Source of the DNA: Xanthomonas prunicola
Lineage (GTDB): Bacteria > Pseudomonadota > Gammaproteobacteria > Xanthomonadales > Xanthomonadaceae
Reading direction: 5' to 3'
Length of the DNA: 64,000 nt
Assembly (NCBI RefSeq): GCF_002846205.1
Contig: NZ_PHKV01000001.1
Span: 310,001-374,000 of the forward strand
Shown: positions 18,469 through 28,214 of the stretch, piece after piece
Layout of the letters: each line of letters begins with the position of its first letter
Position numbering within the stretch: position 1 is the first letter of the stretch
Translations under genes and position numbers: made by a program
Notes under the pieces: generated by a model
Seen by the model: the letters and a program-made list of their open reading frames with translations, nothing else
Told to the model about the DNA's origin: nothing
The model's database searches: none

Positions 18469-19329
18469 ATGACCACGCCTGTCGCGTCCACGTCTTCTTC
18501 CTCGTCTTCCTGCGCCGCGCTCATCGCCTTCGTGGGCGGTGGCAACATGGCGCGCAGCCTGATTGCCGGGCTGATCCGGCAAGGTATGCCCGCTGCCAGC
18601 ATCCGTGTGGCCGAACCGGTGGCCGAGTTGCGCGAGGCGTTGGCGCGCGACTTCGGCGTGCAGGTCGTTGAAGATGCACGCACCGCAGTCGACGCTGCGG
18701 CGACCTGGGTCTTGGCGGTCAAGCCGCAGGTCTTGCCAACCGTCTGTGCGCAGCTGGCTGATCTAGCGCAGGCACAACAACCGCTACTGGTCTCCATCGC
18801 TGCTGGTATCACCACCACGCAGTTGCAGCGCTGGTCGGGCGGCGATGTCGCAGTAGTTCGCGCCATGCCCAACACGCCCGCCCTGCTCGGTGCCGGCGTC
18901 ACCGGGCTGTATGCCAACGCACGCGTCTCCGACGCGCAACGCCGGCAGGCAACCCGGCTGCTGGATAGCGCCGGGGTCACCGTGTGGATCGACGACGAAG
19001 CACAGATGGATGCGGTGACCGCGGTCTCCGGCAGCGGACCGGCCTATGTCTTTCTGCTGGCCGAAGCAATGGAAGCTGCCGCGCAAGCGCAGGGGCTGCC
19101 TGCCGAAACCGCGCGCACCCTGGTGCTGCAAACGCTGCTCGGCGCCGCACGCATGCTCACCGAATCGGGCGAAGCACCAGACGTCCTGCGCCGCCGCGTG
19201 ACCTCTCCCAATGGCACCACCCATGCCGCCATCGAGACATTCCAGGCCGGCGGCTTCGAAGCGCTTACCGTCAAGGCAATTGCCGCAGCTACCGAACGCG
19301 GCCGCAGCTTGTCGGCTGCCAATGATTAA
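18469..19329 (+). CDS. proC: pyrroline-5-carboxylate reductase
   Basis: 286 residues, slightly long because of a Ser/Thr-rich N-terminal extension of about 15 residues. The Rossmann motif FVGGGNMARSLIAGL binds NAD(P)H. The family signature covers DAVTAVSGSGPAYVFLLAEA and the region after it. It performs the last step of proline synthesis in the cytoplasm. GAAGGTG at 18458-18464 is a plausible ribosome-binding site for the ATG at 18469. Confidence 0.95.
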   Translation: MTTPVASTSSSSSSCAALIAFVGGGNMARSLIAGLIRQGMPAASIRVAEPVAELREALARDFGVQVVEDARTAVDAAATWVLAVKPQVLPTVCAQLADLAQAQQPLLVSIAAGITTTQLQRWSGGDVAVVRAMPNTPALLGAGVTGLYANARVSDAQRRQATRLLDSAGVTVWIDDEAQMDAVTAVSGSGPAYVFLLAEAMEAAAQAQGLPAETARTLVLQTLLGAARMLTESGEAPDVLRRRVTSPNGTTHAAIETFQAGGFEALTVKAIAAATERGRSLSAAND

Positions 19330-19875
19330 GTGAGGCGCCGCAAAACCTGCATGTGCCTCACCGCGCGCATGATCGGCATGGCGCGCACTGCAAGACGAAA
19401 CGATACGACGACCTGGCACCGCCTCCGCACCAGCGCACAAGGTCGATACAGGGCAATAGATGTAGAAACGCTGCATGGCGCCGGAAACCCCTACATTTCT
19501 GGTGGTGGAGTGCACGCCGGCGCTTGCAATCGATGTCGGCCAGATCGCCGGTGTACGCCCTCTTACCCGCAGCGCCAAACGGCCGTCCGCATCGGCGGTT
19601 CGCACCATCACCATGCATGTGCGTTATGGCCTTTTCTCGCGCAAACGATCTGCTGCTGTGCGTCAGACACGCAGCGAACTCGCGCAGGGCGCGGTCAAGG
19701 CGATGCGTTTTGTGCGCTTTTTCTCCCGCTGGTGAACGAATCCCCGTCGAAAGACGCTTTTTTCGTGTTGTTTCATCGTTTGCCTATTGGCGGCGCGCAG
19801 TACTTGCCCTACATTTCGCGTTGCCGACTGGGTCGGCAGACCCATCACCACCAACGAATACGGAACACATCACTC
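19330..19875. other. intergenic region between proC and the HU-like gene
   Basis: 546 bases with short open frames on both strands, none with family-like sequence or a clear ribosome-binding site. The last 130 bases are more AT-rich (TTTTTTCGTGTTGTTTCATCG near 19760) and probably carry the promoter of the HU-like gene. Confidence 0.5.
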
Positions 19876-20301
19876 ATGGCAAAAACCGCCGCTAAGAAGG
19901 CTGCCCCCAAAAAGGCAGTGAAAAAGGTCGCCGCGACCAAGACCGCAAAGCCGGCCAAGGCAGCCGCTGCCAAGTCCGCTGCGCCCAAGCCGATCAAGGA
20001 AGCACTGAGCAAGACCGGCCTGGTCGCGCACATTGCCGAAACCACCCAGCTGGCTCCGAAGGACGTGCGCGCCGTGCTGGCGTCGCTGGAAGCCACCGCA
20101 CATGCCTCGCTGAGCAAGAAGGGCGCCGGCACTTTCACCATCCCGGGCATGCTCAAGCTGACCACCGTGCACGTGCCGGCCAAGCCGAAGCGTAAGGGCA
20201 TCAACCCGTTCACCAAGGAAGAGCAGATCTTCGCCGCCAAGCCGGCGACCACCAAGCTCAAGTCCCGCATGATGAAGAGGTTGAAGGACGCCGCGCTCTA
20301 A
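19876..20301 (+). CDS. HU-family DNA-binding protein with a lysine/alanine-rich N-terminal tail
   Basis: 141 residues in two parts. Residues 1-40 are Lys/Ala/Pro-rich, resembling histone H1 tails. Residues 41-141 follow the HU/IHF fold: an N-terminal helical part (LVAHIAETTQLAPKDVRAVL), then FTIPGMLKLTTVHVPAKPKR, where the DNA-binding arms start. The C-terminus is also basic. It probably compacts or bends DNA in the nucleoid. Similar tailed HU proteins are known in xanthomonads. The gene is monocistronic, with a strong terminator 23 bases downstream. Confidence 0.88.
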   Translation: MAKTAAKKAAPKKAVKKVAATKTAKPAKAAAAKSAAPKPIKEALSKTGLVAHIAETTQLAPKDVRAVLASLEATAHASLSKKGAGTFTIPGMLKLTTVHVPAKPKRKGINPFTKEEQIFAAKPATTKLKSRMMKRLKDAAL

Positions 20302-20324
20302 TCGAGCTCGCATCCGGTGTCATG

Positions 20325-20354
20325 AAGACGGCCTGCGGGCCGTCTTTTTTTTTT
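20325..20354 (+). terminator. rho-independent terminator of the HU-like gene
   Basis: A 9-base perfect stem AAGACGGCC/GGCCGTCTT around a TGCG loop is followed by a run of T through 20354. This is a textbook intrinsic terminator. Confidence 0.95.
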
Positions 20355-20409
20355 GCGGTCGCGCCGCCGTGTGCAGCACACACCGCTCATCGACACTGCC
20401 CTACCCTGC

Positions 20410-21051
20410 ATGCTGGTTCGCCATCTGCAGGTGCCTGTGACCGGTCCGTCGAACACCCCGCCATCGTCACCACGCCCAGCCGCCACACGCAGCCCCGCAC
20501 GTCGGCTGCGCAGCGTCGTGGTCACGGTTGCGCTTCTGTGCGCTCTGGCGGTGGCCGCGCGCTGGGCCTGGCAGCTGCCGATCGCCCATCAACTCCGTAC
20601 CCGTTGGGAGCTGTCGCAGATGCCGCCGCCTGCGCAGTTGCATCTCCCGGTGCAAGGCGTGCGTGCGCGACAGATTGCCGACACCTTTGGCGCACCCCGT
20701 GGCCGCGACCGTACCCATGCAGGCGTGGATCTCTTCGCGCCACGCGGTACACCCGTGGTGGCGGCAACCCGCGGCGTGGTCAGCGCCATCCGCGACCAGG
20801 GCCTGGGTGGAAAGCAGGTCTGGCTCCTGGGTCCGGCGATGGAACGGCATTACTACGCGCACCTGGATGATTGGGCTGCCGGCCTTGCAGTAGGCGATGT
20901 GGTCGAGCCCGGCACACCGCTCGGCATCGTCGGCACCACTGGCAACGCGCGCGGCACGCCGCCGCATCTGCATTATGGTGTCTATGGACGCAACGGTGCG
21001 TACGATCCACTGCCGCTCCTGCGCAAACCGGCACCACAGCCGGCAAATTGA
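20410..21051 (+). CDS. membrane-anchored M23-family peptidase
   Basis: 213 residues. One hydrophobic segment near residues 33-52 anchors an extracytoplasmic LytM/M23 domain. The zinc ligands are visible: H103 and D107 in HAGVDLFAPRG, and the HLH motif at H186/H188, with H151 as the further active-site histidine. The enzyme is therefore probably catalytically competent and cleaves peptidoglycan cross-bridges. The ATG at 20410 gives a basic N-terminus before the membrane segment; a TTG 57 bases upstream is the alternative. Confidence 0.88.
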   Translation: MLVRHLQVPVTGPSNTPPSSPRPAATRSPARRLRSVVVTVALLCALAVAARWAWQLPIAHQLRTRWELSQMPPPAQLHLPVQGVRARQIADTFGAPRGRDRTHAGVDLFAPRGTPVVAATRGVVSAIRDQGLGGKQVWLLGPAMERHYYAHLDDWAAGLAVGDVVEPGTPLGIVGTTGNARGTPPHLHYGVYGRNGAYDPLPLLRKPAPQPAN

Positions 21052-21141
21052 ATACGCTGGAACACTGCGTCATGGCCCGCGCTATCGAGACGGCTGCGTC
21101 CTACGCCTATGGTGAGCACAGCCCAGAACGACGCGACCCAT

Positions 21142-21450
21142 ATGTCCCGCAAACGCTATCGCATCACGGTCACGCCGATCGAAAACGACGGCCGCCCTTG
21201 TGACGACCGCTGCACCATCGAATTCGAACAGCGCTCGCGCGCCGATTGGATGCGGCTGCTCGAAGAGCTACATCTGCGCCGCGACCTGAGCAGCGACGAA
21301 TGCGCGGCACTGACCGTGGGTTCGCAATTGCTGGAAGACCTGGCGGCCCGTCCACGCGCGCAGCCCAGCGATGCGCTGGACGCGCTGCGTCCCAAGCTGC
21401 AGTTGCTGTTGGAACGCCTGCAGCGCGTGCAACCCGCCACCGGCGCCTGA
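21142..21450 (+). CDS. DUF3861-domain protein
   Basis: 102 residues beginning MSRKRYRITVTPIENDG, matching small DUF3861 proteins of unknown function. It is acidic/basic mixed with no signal or membrane segment. The start at 21142 fits the family N-terminus. An in-frame ATG at 21109 would add eleven unconserved residues, and neither has a strong ribosome-binding site. It lies between the M23 peptidase and a lipoprotein gene. Confidence 0.7.
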   Translation: MSRKRYRITVTPIENDGRPCDDRCTIEFEQRSRADWMRLLEELHLRRDLSSDECAALTVGSQLLEDLAARPRAQPSDALDALRPKLQLLLERLQRVQPATGA

Positions 21451-21505
21451 AGACCGCATCGCCGCGTAACCGCTACACTGCGCGCCTCGGGGAAGGGGAC
21501 GTGCC

Positions 21506-22048
21506 ATGCGCTGGTTGGGAATGATCGTTGTCGCAGCCGCATTCTCTGGTTGCAGCTGTCATCGCAGCGCGGATCCGCAGGCAAACGACGCGTCGGCGAC
21601 GCAAGCTGCGACCACAGCGCACCCGGTCAAAAACGGCAATGCCGGCGACGCACCGGGGTCACCGGCGCCTGCGGCTGATCCCAACGATGCCATCGCGCTA
21701 GCCAACTACGCCAAAGCAAGCGCAACCGTCCAACGCTACCTCGGCGCGTTGCCCGGAGCAGCGCGCGCAGACGCCGATGCGCTGTGGACCGGTGGTCACC
21801 CCTCGTCGGTACCTGACGACGCTGCCTTGCGTGCCATTGGCAATATCCAGTCGATGCGCGTCAACAATGACCCACCCATTGCACTGGATCAGGCGCATCC
21901 GCCACAGCGCATCGAAGTGCCGGTGCAATTGATCGTGCGTACCACCACCGGCACACAGCGCCTGGTTGGCGCATACCGGTTGCAACCCCACGCCGGCAGC
22001 GATAGCTGGGAAATCTATTCGGCCACGCTGCAACCGGTGCTGCGCTAA
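21506..22048 (+). CDS. putative lipoprotein, unknown function
   Basis: 180 residues. The N-terminus MRWLGMIVVAAAFSGCSC has a lipobox (FSGC), so it is probably lipidated in the envelope. A low-complexity Ala/Pro/Asp linker (residues 20-60) precedes a compact domain with NIQSMRVNNDPPIALDQA. I do not recognise the domain. GGGGAAGGGGA at 21488-21498 is a good ribosome-binding site for the ATG at 21506. Confidence 0.72.
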   Translation: MRWLGMIVVAAAFSGCSCHRSADPQANDASATQAATTAHPVKNGNAGDAPGSPAPAADPNDAIALANYAKASATVQRYLGALPGAARADADALWTGGHPSSVPDDAALRAIGNIQSMRVNNDPPIALDQAHPPQRIEVPVQLIVRTTTGTQRLVGAYRLQPHAGSDSWEIYSATLQPVLR

Positions 22049-22103
22049 CCCGTGGTTCACCGGCGCCGACTAATGTGATGTCACCTGTTGCCGGAGTCAC
22101 CCG

Positions 22104-22700
22104 ATGAAACTGCGTTCGCTTGCCGGATCCATGCTCGCCATCGCCTTGGCAATGCCCGTGACCAGCGCCTGGGCGGCGCCGCAGATCCAGGGAAACCAGA
22201 TCAGCGTACAGGCCAGCGACCTGCAGCAGTATCTGGGCGGTCGCTTTCCGCAGACGCACGACACGCTCGGCGGCCTGATCGCAATGACGGTCAGCAATCC
22301 GGCGCTGTCGCTGCCGCCGGGCGACCGGCTCAAGATGGCATTCGATCTTGCCGTCGCGACCGCGGGCGGCGCTCCTGCCCCGGTCGGCAATGTCACCTTG
22401 ACCAGCGCGCTGCGCTACGACGTGGCCAAGCAAGGCTTCTATCTCGACCAACCCAGCATTGACGACTTCCGCCCCGCTCATGCTGGTGCAAAGCTCGACC
22501 ACAGCACCCGCCAGCTGCTCAATACCTGGCTAGCCGATTACGCGCGCAAGGAGCCGATCTACCGGATCGATCCGGCAATTGCTTCGGTCATGGGGGCAGT
22601 GCAGGTGGAATCGGTCGGTATCCAAAACGGGCGGGTTGCCGTCAACTTCAATCAGAACATCGAGCAAATGGTGCCGGCGGCCGCGCTGTCTGGGAAGTAA
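22104..22700 (+). CDS. DUF1439-domain exported protein
   Basis: 198 residues with a Sec signal peptide ending TSAWAAP. The mature part starts NQISVQASDLQQYLGGRFP, typical of DUF1439 (YceB-like) envelope proteins. Unlike YceB it lacks a lipobox cysteine and appears to be a soluble periplasmic protein. The function is unknown. It is convergent with the PfpI gene across a probable bidirectional terminator. Confidence 0.8.
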   Translation: MKLRSLAGSMLAIALAMPVTSAWAAPQIQGNQISVQASDLQQYLGGRFPQTHDTLGGLIAMTVSNPALSLPPGDRLKMAFDLAVATAGGAPAPVGNVTLTSALRYDVAKQGFYLDQPSIDDFRPAHAGAKLDHSTRQLLNTWLADYARKEPIYRIDPAIASVMGAVQVESVGIQNGRVAVNFNQNIEQMVPAAALSGK

Positions 22701-22746
22701 GTCCGCCTCATTTCCAGCGTCGATGGCGATTGCCACACAAGGCGGC

Positions 22747-22788
22747 ACACAAAAAATCCAGGCGCAGCAGCGCATGGATCTTTTGTGT
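22747..22788. terminator. probable bidirectional terminator
   Basis: Arms 22747-22760 and 22775-22788 form a 14-base stem with one mismatch, enclosing a GCGC/GCGC inner stem. A and T runs on either side give TTTT on the plus strand and TTTTTT on the minus strand. It lies between two convergent genes. Confidence 0.75.
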
Positions 22789-22816
22789 CGATCCCGCGCT
22801 CGTCACTCACGCAGGC

Positions 22817-23359
22817 TTATGCCGACAAGGCCGTTGCCACGGCAGCGGCGAACGCAGGAATGTCATCCGGTTTGCGGCTGGTGATCAGATGACCATCGAC
22901 CACCACTTCGGCATCGCGCCAGCGCGCGCCGGCATTGATCAGATCCGTTTTGACCGACGGCCAGGAGGTGACATCGCGGTCGCGGACCAAGTCGCTTTCA
23001 AGCAACAACCACGGCCCATGGCAGATCGCAGCCACCGGCTTTTGCGCGGCCGAAAATGCGCGAATGAACGCGATGGCCTGGCCGTCGGTGCGCAGCGTAT
23101 CGGGATTGAGCACGCCGCCGGGCAATACGAGCGCGTCATAGGCCTCGGCGTTGGTCTGGCTTAGCTGCCGGTCAACGGCAACCGACTCGCCCCAGTCCGT
23201 GTGATTCCAGGCGCGGATCGTCGCGCTGTCGCCTGGTGCGATCACCTCGACTTTGGCGCCCCAGGATTCCAGCAGGCGCTTCGGTTCGGTCAGTTCGGAT
23301 TGCTCGAAGCCGTCGGTGGCCAGTACGGCGACGGTCTTGCCGGAGAGCGAATAAGACAT
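22817..23359 (-). CDS. DJ-1/PfpI-family protein (YhbO-like)
   Basis: 180 residues, the standard PfpI length. The nucleophilic elbow cysteine C113 sits in VAAICHGPWLL, and the preceding VLPGG and FEQSEL supply the acidic residue typical of the family. Members act as protein deglycases/glyoxalases or stress chaperones; the exact activity cannot be read here. GAGGAGC-type sequence just upstream (minus strand near 23365) supports the ATG at 23359 over a longer start. Confidence 0.9.
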   Translation of the reverse strand: MSYSLSGKTVAVLATDGFEQSELTEPKRLLESWGAKVEVIAPGDSATIRAWNHTDWGESVAVDRQLSQTNAEAYDALVLPGGVLNPDTLRTDGQAIAFIRAFSAAQKPVAAICHGPWLLLESDLVRDRDVTSWPSVKTDLINAGARWRDAEVVVDGHLITSRKPDDIPAFAAAVATALSA

Positions 23360-23461
23360 GTGAGGCTCCTCGTAAAAGAAGCCAAACCCTAGGAAGCGCA
23401 CCGTTGCGCATCCGTGAACCGATGTGTGCGTGGCGTCAGTACGCCACGTGCTTTTGCACGC

Positions 23462-23929
23462 TCAGCGCTTGGGCTGCAGCATCGTCCCGGTGCAATTCTT
23501 CGAACCGCAACGGCATTCCCAGATCTTCTTCAGGCGCGGCGTATGACGCTCGGCGAGAGTGATGCCGTAGTTATAGGTAAGCTCTTCGCCGGGCTTGATG
23601 TCGCGCTTGGCCTCGATGAAGATCTTGTCCTTGCGACGGTCTTCGCCCTCGGCCTCTTCGATCACCGCTTCGCAATTGGGATCGCAGCTGTGGTTGATCC
23701 AGCGCGCGACATTGCCTTCGTAGTTCGCATCCAGCACGTAATCGTCGCTGAGCGTAAACAGAAAGGTATGCCCGCTCTCCACGTCGCCGGTGTCGTCCGC
23801 ATCCACTTCGGCATGCGTGCGCAGGCGCCCCTTGTATTGAATGATGCGCTCGCCCTTACGGAGCGGGGCGAGGGCGAACATGCCATTGCCGTGGATACGT
23901 GACTTGCGGGCGGCAACTTTGCGCGACAT
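23462..23929 (-). CDS. SET-domain protein-lysine methyltransferase
   Basis: 155 residues. The SET core is visible: RIHGNGMFAL at the N-terminus, NHSCDPN at residues 79-85, ELTYNYG at 116-122, and a post-SET CRCGSKNC (C139, C141, C146) that would bind zinc with the cysteine of NHSC. All key residues for S-adenosylmethionine and lysine access appear present. SET proteins are mainly eukaryotic, with scattered bacterial examples. The target is unknown; it diverges from the suf operon regulator. Confidence 0.88.
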   Translation of the reverse strand: MSRKVAARKSRIHGNGMFALAPLRKGERIIQYKGRLRTHAEVDADDTGDVESGHTFLFTLSDDYVLDANYEGNVARWINHSCDPNCEAVIEEAEGEDRRKDKIFIEAKRDIKPGEELTYNYGITLAERHTPRLKKIWECRCGSKNCTGTMLQPKR

Positions 23930-24041
23930 GTAAGGGTCCAGTGATGGGGCCGCTCATTGTGACCGCAGCGCGCCGATGCGCCAAGCACGAGCGCACCACC
24001 TGCCGCAACGGGCCACGCTTGCCGGCGGCTGAACCACGCCA

Positions 24042-24071
24042 TTGGCCCTACCTTGCTGGAAAGAGTACAAT
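24042..24071 (+). promoter_or_regulatory. candidate promoter of the suf operon
   Basis: TTGGCC (24042-24047) and TACAAT (24066-24071) are separated by 18 bases, 30 bases before the regulator start. The hexamers are plausible but not perfect. No operator for the Rrf2 protein is obvious. Confidence 0.4.
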
Positions 24072-24101
24072 TTCGGTCCGCTTTCGGATTTCGCCTGCCC
24101 C

Positions 24102-24560
24102 ATGTTGCGCGTTACCAAACTCACCGACTACGCCACCGTCGTGCTGACCGTCCTGGCGGCACGCTGTGATCAGGTGCTCAGCGCAAGCGAGTTGGCCGAA
24201 CAGGCCGGCCTGGAAGCGCCAACCGTCAGCAAGATTCTCAAGCCGTTGTCGCAAGCAGGCCTGGTTGAAGGTCTGCGCGGCGTGCACGGCGGCTATCGGC
24301 TTGCACGCGCGGCCAGCGACATCACGCTGGTGGAGATCGTCGAAGCGATGGAAGGCCCGTTGGCGATCACCGAATGCAGCCAGGACCACAGCCAGTGCGG
24401 CATCGCGCAGCACTGCGGCGTGCGCTCGAACTGGCGCCTGATCAACGACGTGGTCGGCGACGCCTTGCGTCGCGTCACGCTTGCGCAGATGTTGCAGCCC
24501 CTCTCTCTCCCTGGCGACACCCGTCGGCGCTCCATCGCCGCACGCGTCGCGACCACCTGA
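24102..24560 (+). CDS. Rrf2-family regulator of the SUF operon
   Basis: 152 residues with an N-terminal winged helix (KLTDYATVVLTVLA, then SASELAEQAGLEAPTVSKIL) and a three-cysteine cluster (C92, C99, C105) in the region where IscR binds an iron-sulfur cluster. The spacing C-x6-C-x5-C differs by one residue from the IscR C-x5-C-x5-C pattern. It is the first gene of the suf operon, 15 bases before sufB, and very likely senses iron-sulfur status to regulate it. The ATG at 24102 fits the family N-terminus. Confidence 0.92.
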   Translation: MLRVTKLTDYATVVLTVLAARCDQVLSASELAEQAGLEAPTVSKILKPLSQAGLVEGLRGVHGGYRLARAASDITLVEIVEAMEGPLAITECSQDHSQCGIAQHCGVRSNWRLINDVVGDALRRVTLAQMLQPLSLPGDTRRRSIAARVATT

Positions 24561-24575
24561 CCTGTAGGCAGCCCA

Positions 24576-26033
<1,458 letters not shown>

Positions 26034-26040
26034 CACATCT

Positions 26041-26170
26041 CTCTTCTCCCCTCGGGAGAAGGTGGCGCGCAGCGCCGGATGAGGGTACGAGCGAAGCCAA
26101 GTGCACTCAAACAGCACGATGCTTCGCACCAACCCTCACCCCACCCCCTCTCCCGGCGGGAGAGGGGCTC
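26041..26170. repeat. structured intergenic repeat inside the suf operon
   Basis: A cluster of nested inverted repeats fills the sufB-sufC gap: CTTCTCCC/GGGAGAAG (26043-26061), GGCGC/GCGCC (26064-26076), GCGAAGC/GCTTCGC (26091-26127) and CCCCTCTCCC/GGGAGAGGGG (26145-26167). ATGAGGGT and ACCCTCAC also pair across the element. This resembles REP or MITE-like elements common in Xanthomonas. A partial relative lies near 43324-43353. Confidence 0.75.
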
Positions 26171-26187
26171 AATCACTGGATACGACT

Positions 26188-26952
26188 ATGCTCAACATTC
26201 AAAATCTCCACGCCAGCATCGCCGGCAAAGACATCCTCAAAGGCCTGTCGCTGGACATCCAGCCCGGCCAGGTCCACGCCATCATGGGCCCCAACGGCGC
26301 GGGTAAATCCACGCTGGGCAATGTGCTGGCAGGTCGCGATGGCTATGACGTCAGCGCGGGCACCGTGCAATTCGAAGGCAAGAATCTGCTCGACCTGCCG
26401 CCCGAAGAACGCGCCGCTGCCGGCCTGTTCCTGGCCTTCCAGTACCCGGTGGAAATCCCCGGCGTCAACAACACCTATTTCCTGCGTGCTGCGCTGAATG
26501 CGCAGCGCAAGGCGCGTGGCGAAGACGAACTGGATTCGATGCAGTTCCTCAAGCTGGTGCGCCAGAAGCTGGCCGTGCTGCACCTGAAGGACGAGCTGCT
26601 GCATCGCGGCGTCAACGAAGGCTTCTCCGGCGGCGAAAAGAAGCGCAACGAGATCTTCCAGCTGGCCGTGCTCGAGCCCAAGCTCGCCATCCTGGACGAG
26701 ACCGATTCCGGCCTGGATATCGATGCGCTCAAGAGCGTGGCTGACGGCGTCAATGCGCTGCGTTCGCCGGAGCGTTCGTTCCTGGTCATCACCCACTACC
26801 AGCGCCTGCTCGACTACATCACCCCGGACGTGGTGCATGTGCTGTCCGAAGGACGCATCGTGCAGAGCGGCGGCCCGGAACTGGCGCTGGAGCTGGAAAA
26901 GCACGGTTACCACTTCTTGAAGGACCGCGTGGTACCTGAGGTTGCCGCCTGA
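26188..26952 (+). CDS. sufC: Fe-S cluster assembly ATPase SufC
   Basis: 254 residues, a soluble ABC-type ATPase energising SufBCD. Walker A is GPNGAGKST at residues 34-42, the signature is GFSGGEKKRNE and Walker B is AILDETDSGLDID. The ATG at 26188 places the conserved MLNIQNLHASIAGKDIL at the N-terminus. An earlier in-frame ATG would translate the upstream repeat and is unlikely. The stop codon overlaps the sufD start by one base. Confidence 0.97.
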   Translation: MLNIQNLHASIAGKDILKGLSLDIQPGQVHAIMGPNGAGKSTLGNVLAGRDGYDVSAGTVQFEGKNLLDLPPEERAAAGLFLAFQYPVEIPGVNNTYFLRAALNAQRKARGEDELDSMQFLKLVRQKLAVLHLKDELLHRGVNEGFSGGEKKRNEIFQLAVLEPKLAILDETDSGLDIDALKSVADGVNALRSPERSFLVITHYQRLLDYITPDVVHVLSEGRIVQSGGPELALELEKHGYHFLKDRVVPEVAA

Positions 26953-28214
26953 TGAGCGCACTGCTCGATTCCCTGGCACGCGGCTTCCGCGGCGACGATA
27001 CGCGCCGTGCCGAGCTCGATGCCGCCCTGCAGACCGGCCTGCCCGGCCCGCGCGCCGAGGCATGGAAATACACCTCGTTGCGGCAGCTGGAACGTCGCAG
27101 CTTCCAGCCCGCTCCGCTGGTGCCAACACTCGTGGATGCCGCCGCGCTGGACGACATCCCGTCGCCGCGCCTGGTCTTCGTCAATGGTCGCCCGTCCGAG
27201 GCGCTCAGCGATCTATCCACCTTGCAGGATGGCGTGCAGCTGGACACCTTGGCGGCGTCGTTGGCGGCGAGCGGCGAGGCGCAGCAGCTACTGGGCCGCC
27301 GTTTCGACGGCAGCGACGAAATCTTTGCGCGCTTGAATGCAGCGCTTGCCGACGAAGGCGTGCTGGTGCGTGTGCGCGACGGTGCGCAGATCGAGCTGCC
27401 GCTGCACCTGGTGTTCGTCAGCGTGGCCGGTGAGCACGATCTGTCCTGGCATCACCGCCACTTGATCGAATTGCGTGCCGGCGCTGCGTTGCAGGTGGTC
27501 GAGCATCATCTGCATGTGGGCGACGCCGCACATCTGGAAAACAGCGTGATGCATGTGCACCTGGCGCAGGACGCGTCGCTCTCGCATGCGCGCATGCAGG
27601 CCAACAGCGCGCATGCCACCTCGCTGCTGCGGACCGACGCGGTCCTTGCGCGCAACGCGCGCTACCAGCGTGTGGACCTGGAGCTGGGTGCAGGCCTGTC
27701 GCGGCACGAGCTCAATGTGCGCCTTGAGGGCAGCAATGCGCAGCTCACCGCCAATGGCGTGCTGCTCGGCAATGGCCGCCGGCATGTCGATACGCGCCTG
27801 GGCATCGAGCACATTGCGCGCGACACCGCTTGCGAACTGGTGTGGCGCGGCGTGGGCGCGGACCGCAGCCGCGTTGTGTTCCATGGCAGCATCCGCATCC
27901 GCGCAGGTGCCGACGGCACAGATGCGCGGCTGTCCAACAAGAATCTGCTGCTGTCGTCCAACGCCGAAATCGACACCCAGCCGGTGCTGGTGATCGATGC
28001 CGACGAAGTGCAGGCCGCCCATGGTGCCACGGTCGGTCAGCTCGACGACAATGCGTTGTTCTACCTGCGATCGCGCGGGTTGCCGCAAGAACAGGCACAG
28101 CGCCTGCTCAGTGCGGCGTTCTGTCACGAACCCTTGCGCGTCCTCCCGGCCGCGTTGAGTGCCGTGCTGGCAGTGCAGCTGGACCGTGCGTTGAACTCGG
28201 CAGGCGTGGCATGA
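26952..28214 (+). CDS. sufD: Fe-S cluster assembly protein SufD
   Basis: 420 residues, paralogous to SufB and its partner in the SufBC2D complex. Recognisable are PRAEAWKYTSLRQL at the N-terminus and the C-terminal block AHGATVGQLDDNALFYLRSRGL with its histidine. It starts at the last base of sufC (TGATG) and ends overlapping sufS, so the three genes are tightly coupled. Confidence 0.95.
   Translation: MSALLDSLARGFRGDDTRRAELDAALQTGLPGPRAEAWKYTSLRQLERRSFQPAPLVPTLVDAAALDDIPSPRLVFVNGRPSEALSDLSTLQDGVQLDTLAASLAASGEAQQLLGRRFDGSDEIFARLNAALADEGVLVRVRDGAQIELPLHLVFVSVAGEHDLSWHHRHLIELRAGAALQVVEHHLHVGDAAHLENSVMHVHLAQDASLSHARMQANSAHATSLLRTDAVLARNARYQRVDLELGAGLSRHELNVRLEGSNAQLTANGVLLGNGRRHVDTRLGIEHIARDTACELVWRGVGADRSRVVFHGSIRIRAGADGTDARLSNKNLLLSSNAEIDTQPVLVIDADEVQAAHGATVGQLDDNALFYLRSRGLPQEQAQRLLSAAFCHEPLRVLPAALSAVLAVQLDRALNSAGVA

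Noticed and set aside
19475..19735. An 86-codon frame before the HU-like gene as a small protein.
   Set aside because: No ribosome-binding site, no recognisable features, and composition like neighbouring non-coding frames.
26101..26187. An upstream ATG for sufC at 26101.
   Set aside because: It would translate the intergenic repeat as protein; the conserved SufC N-terminus starts at 26188.
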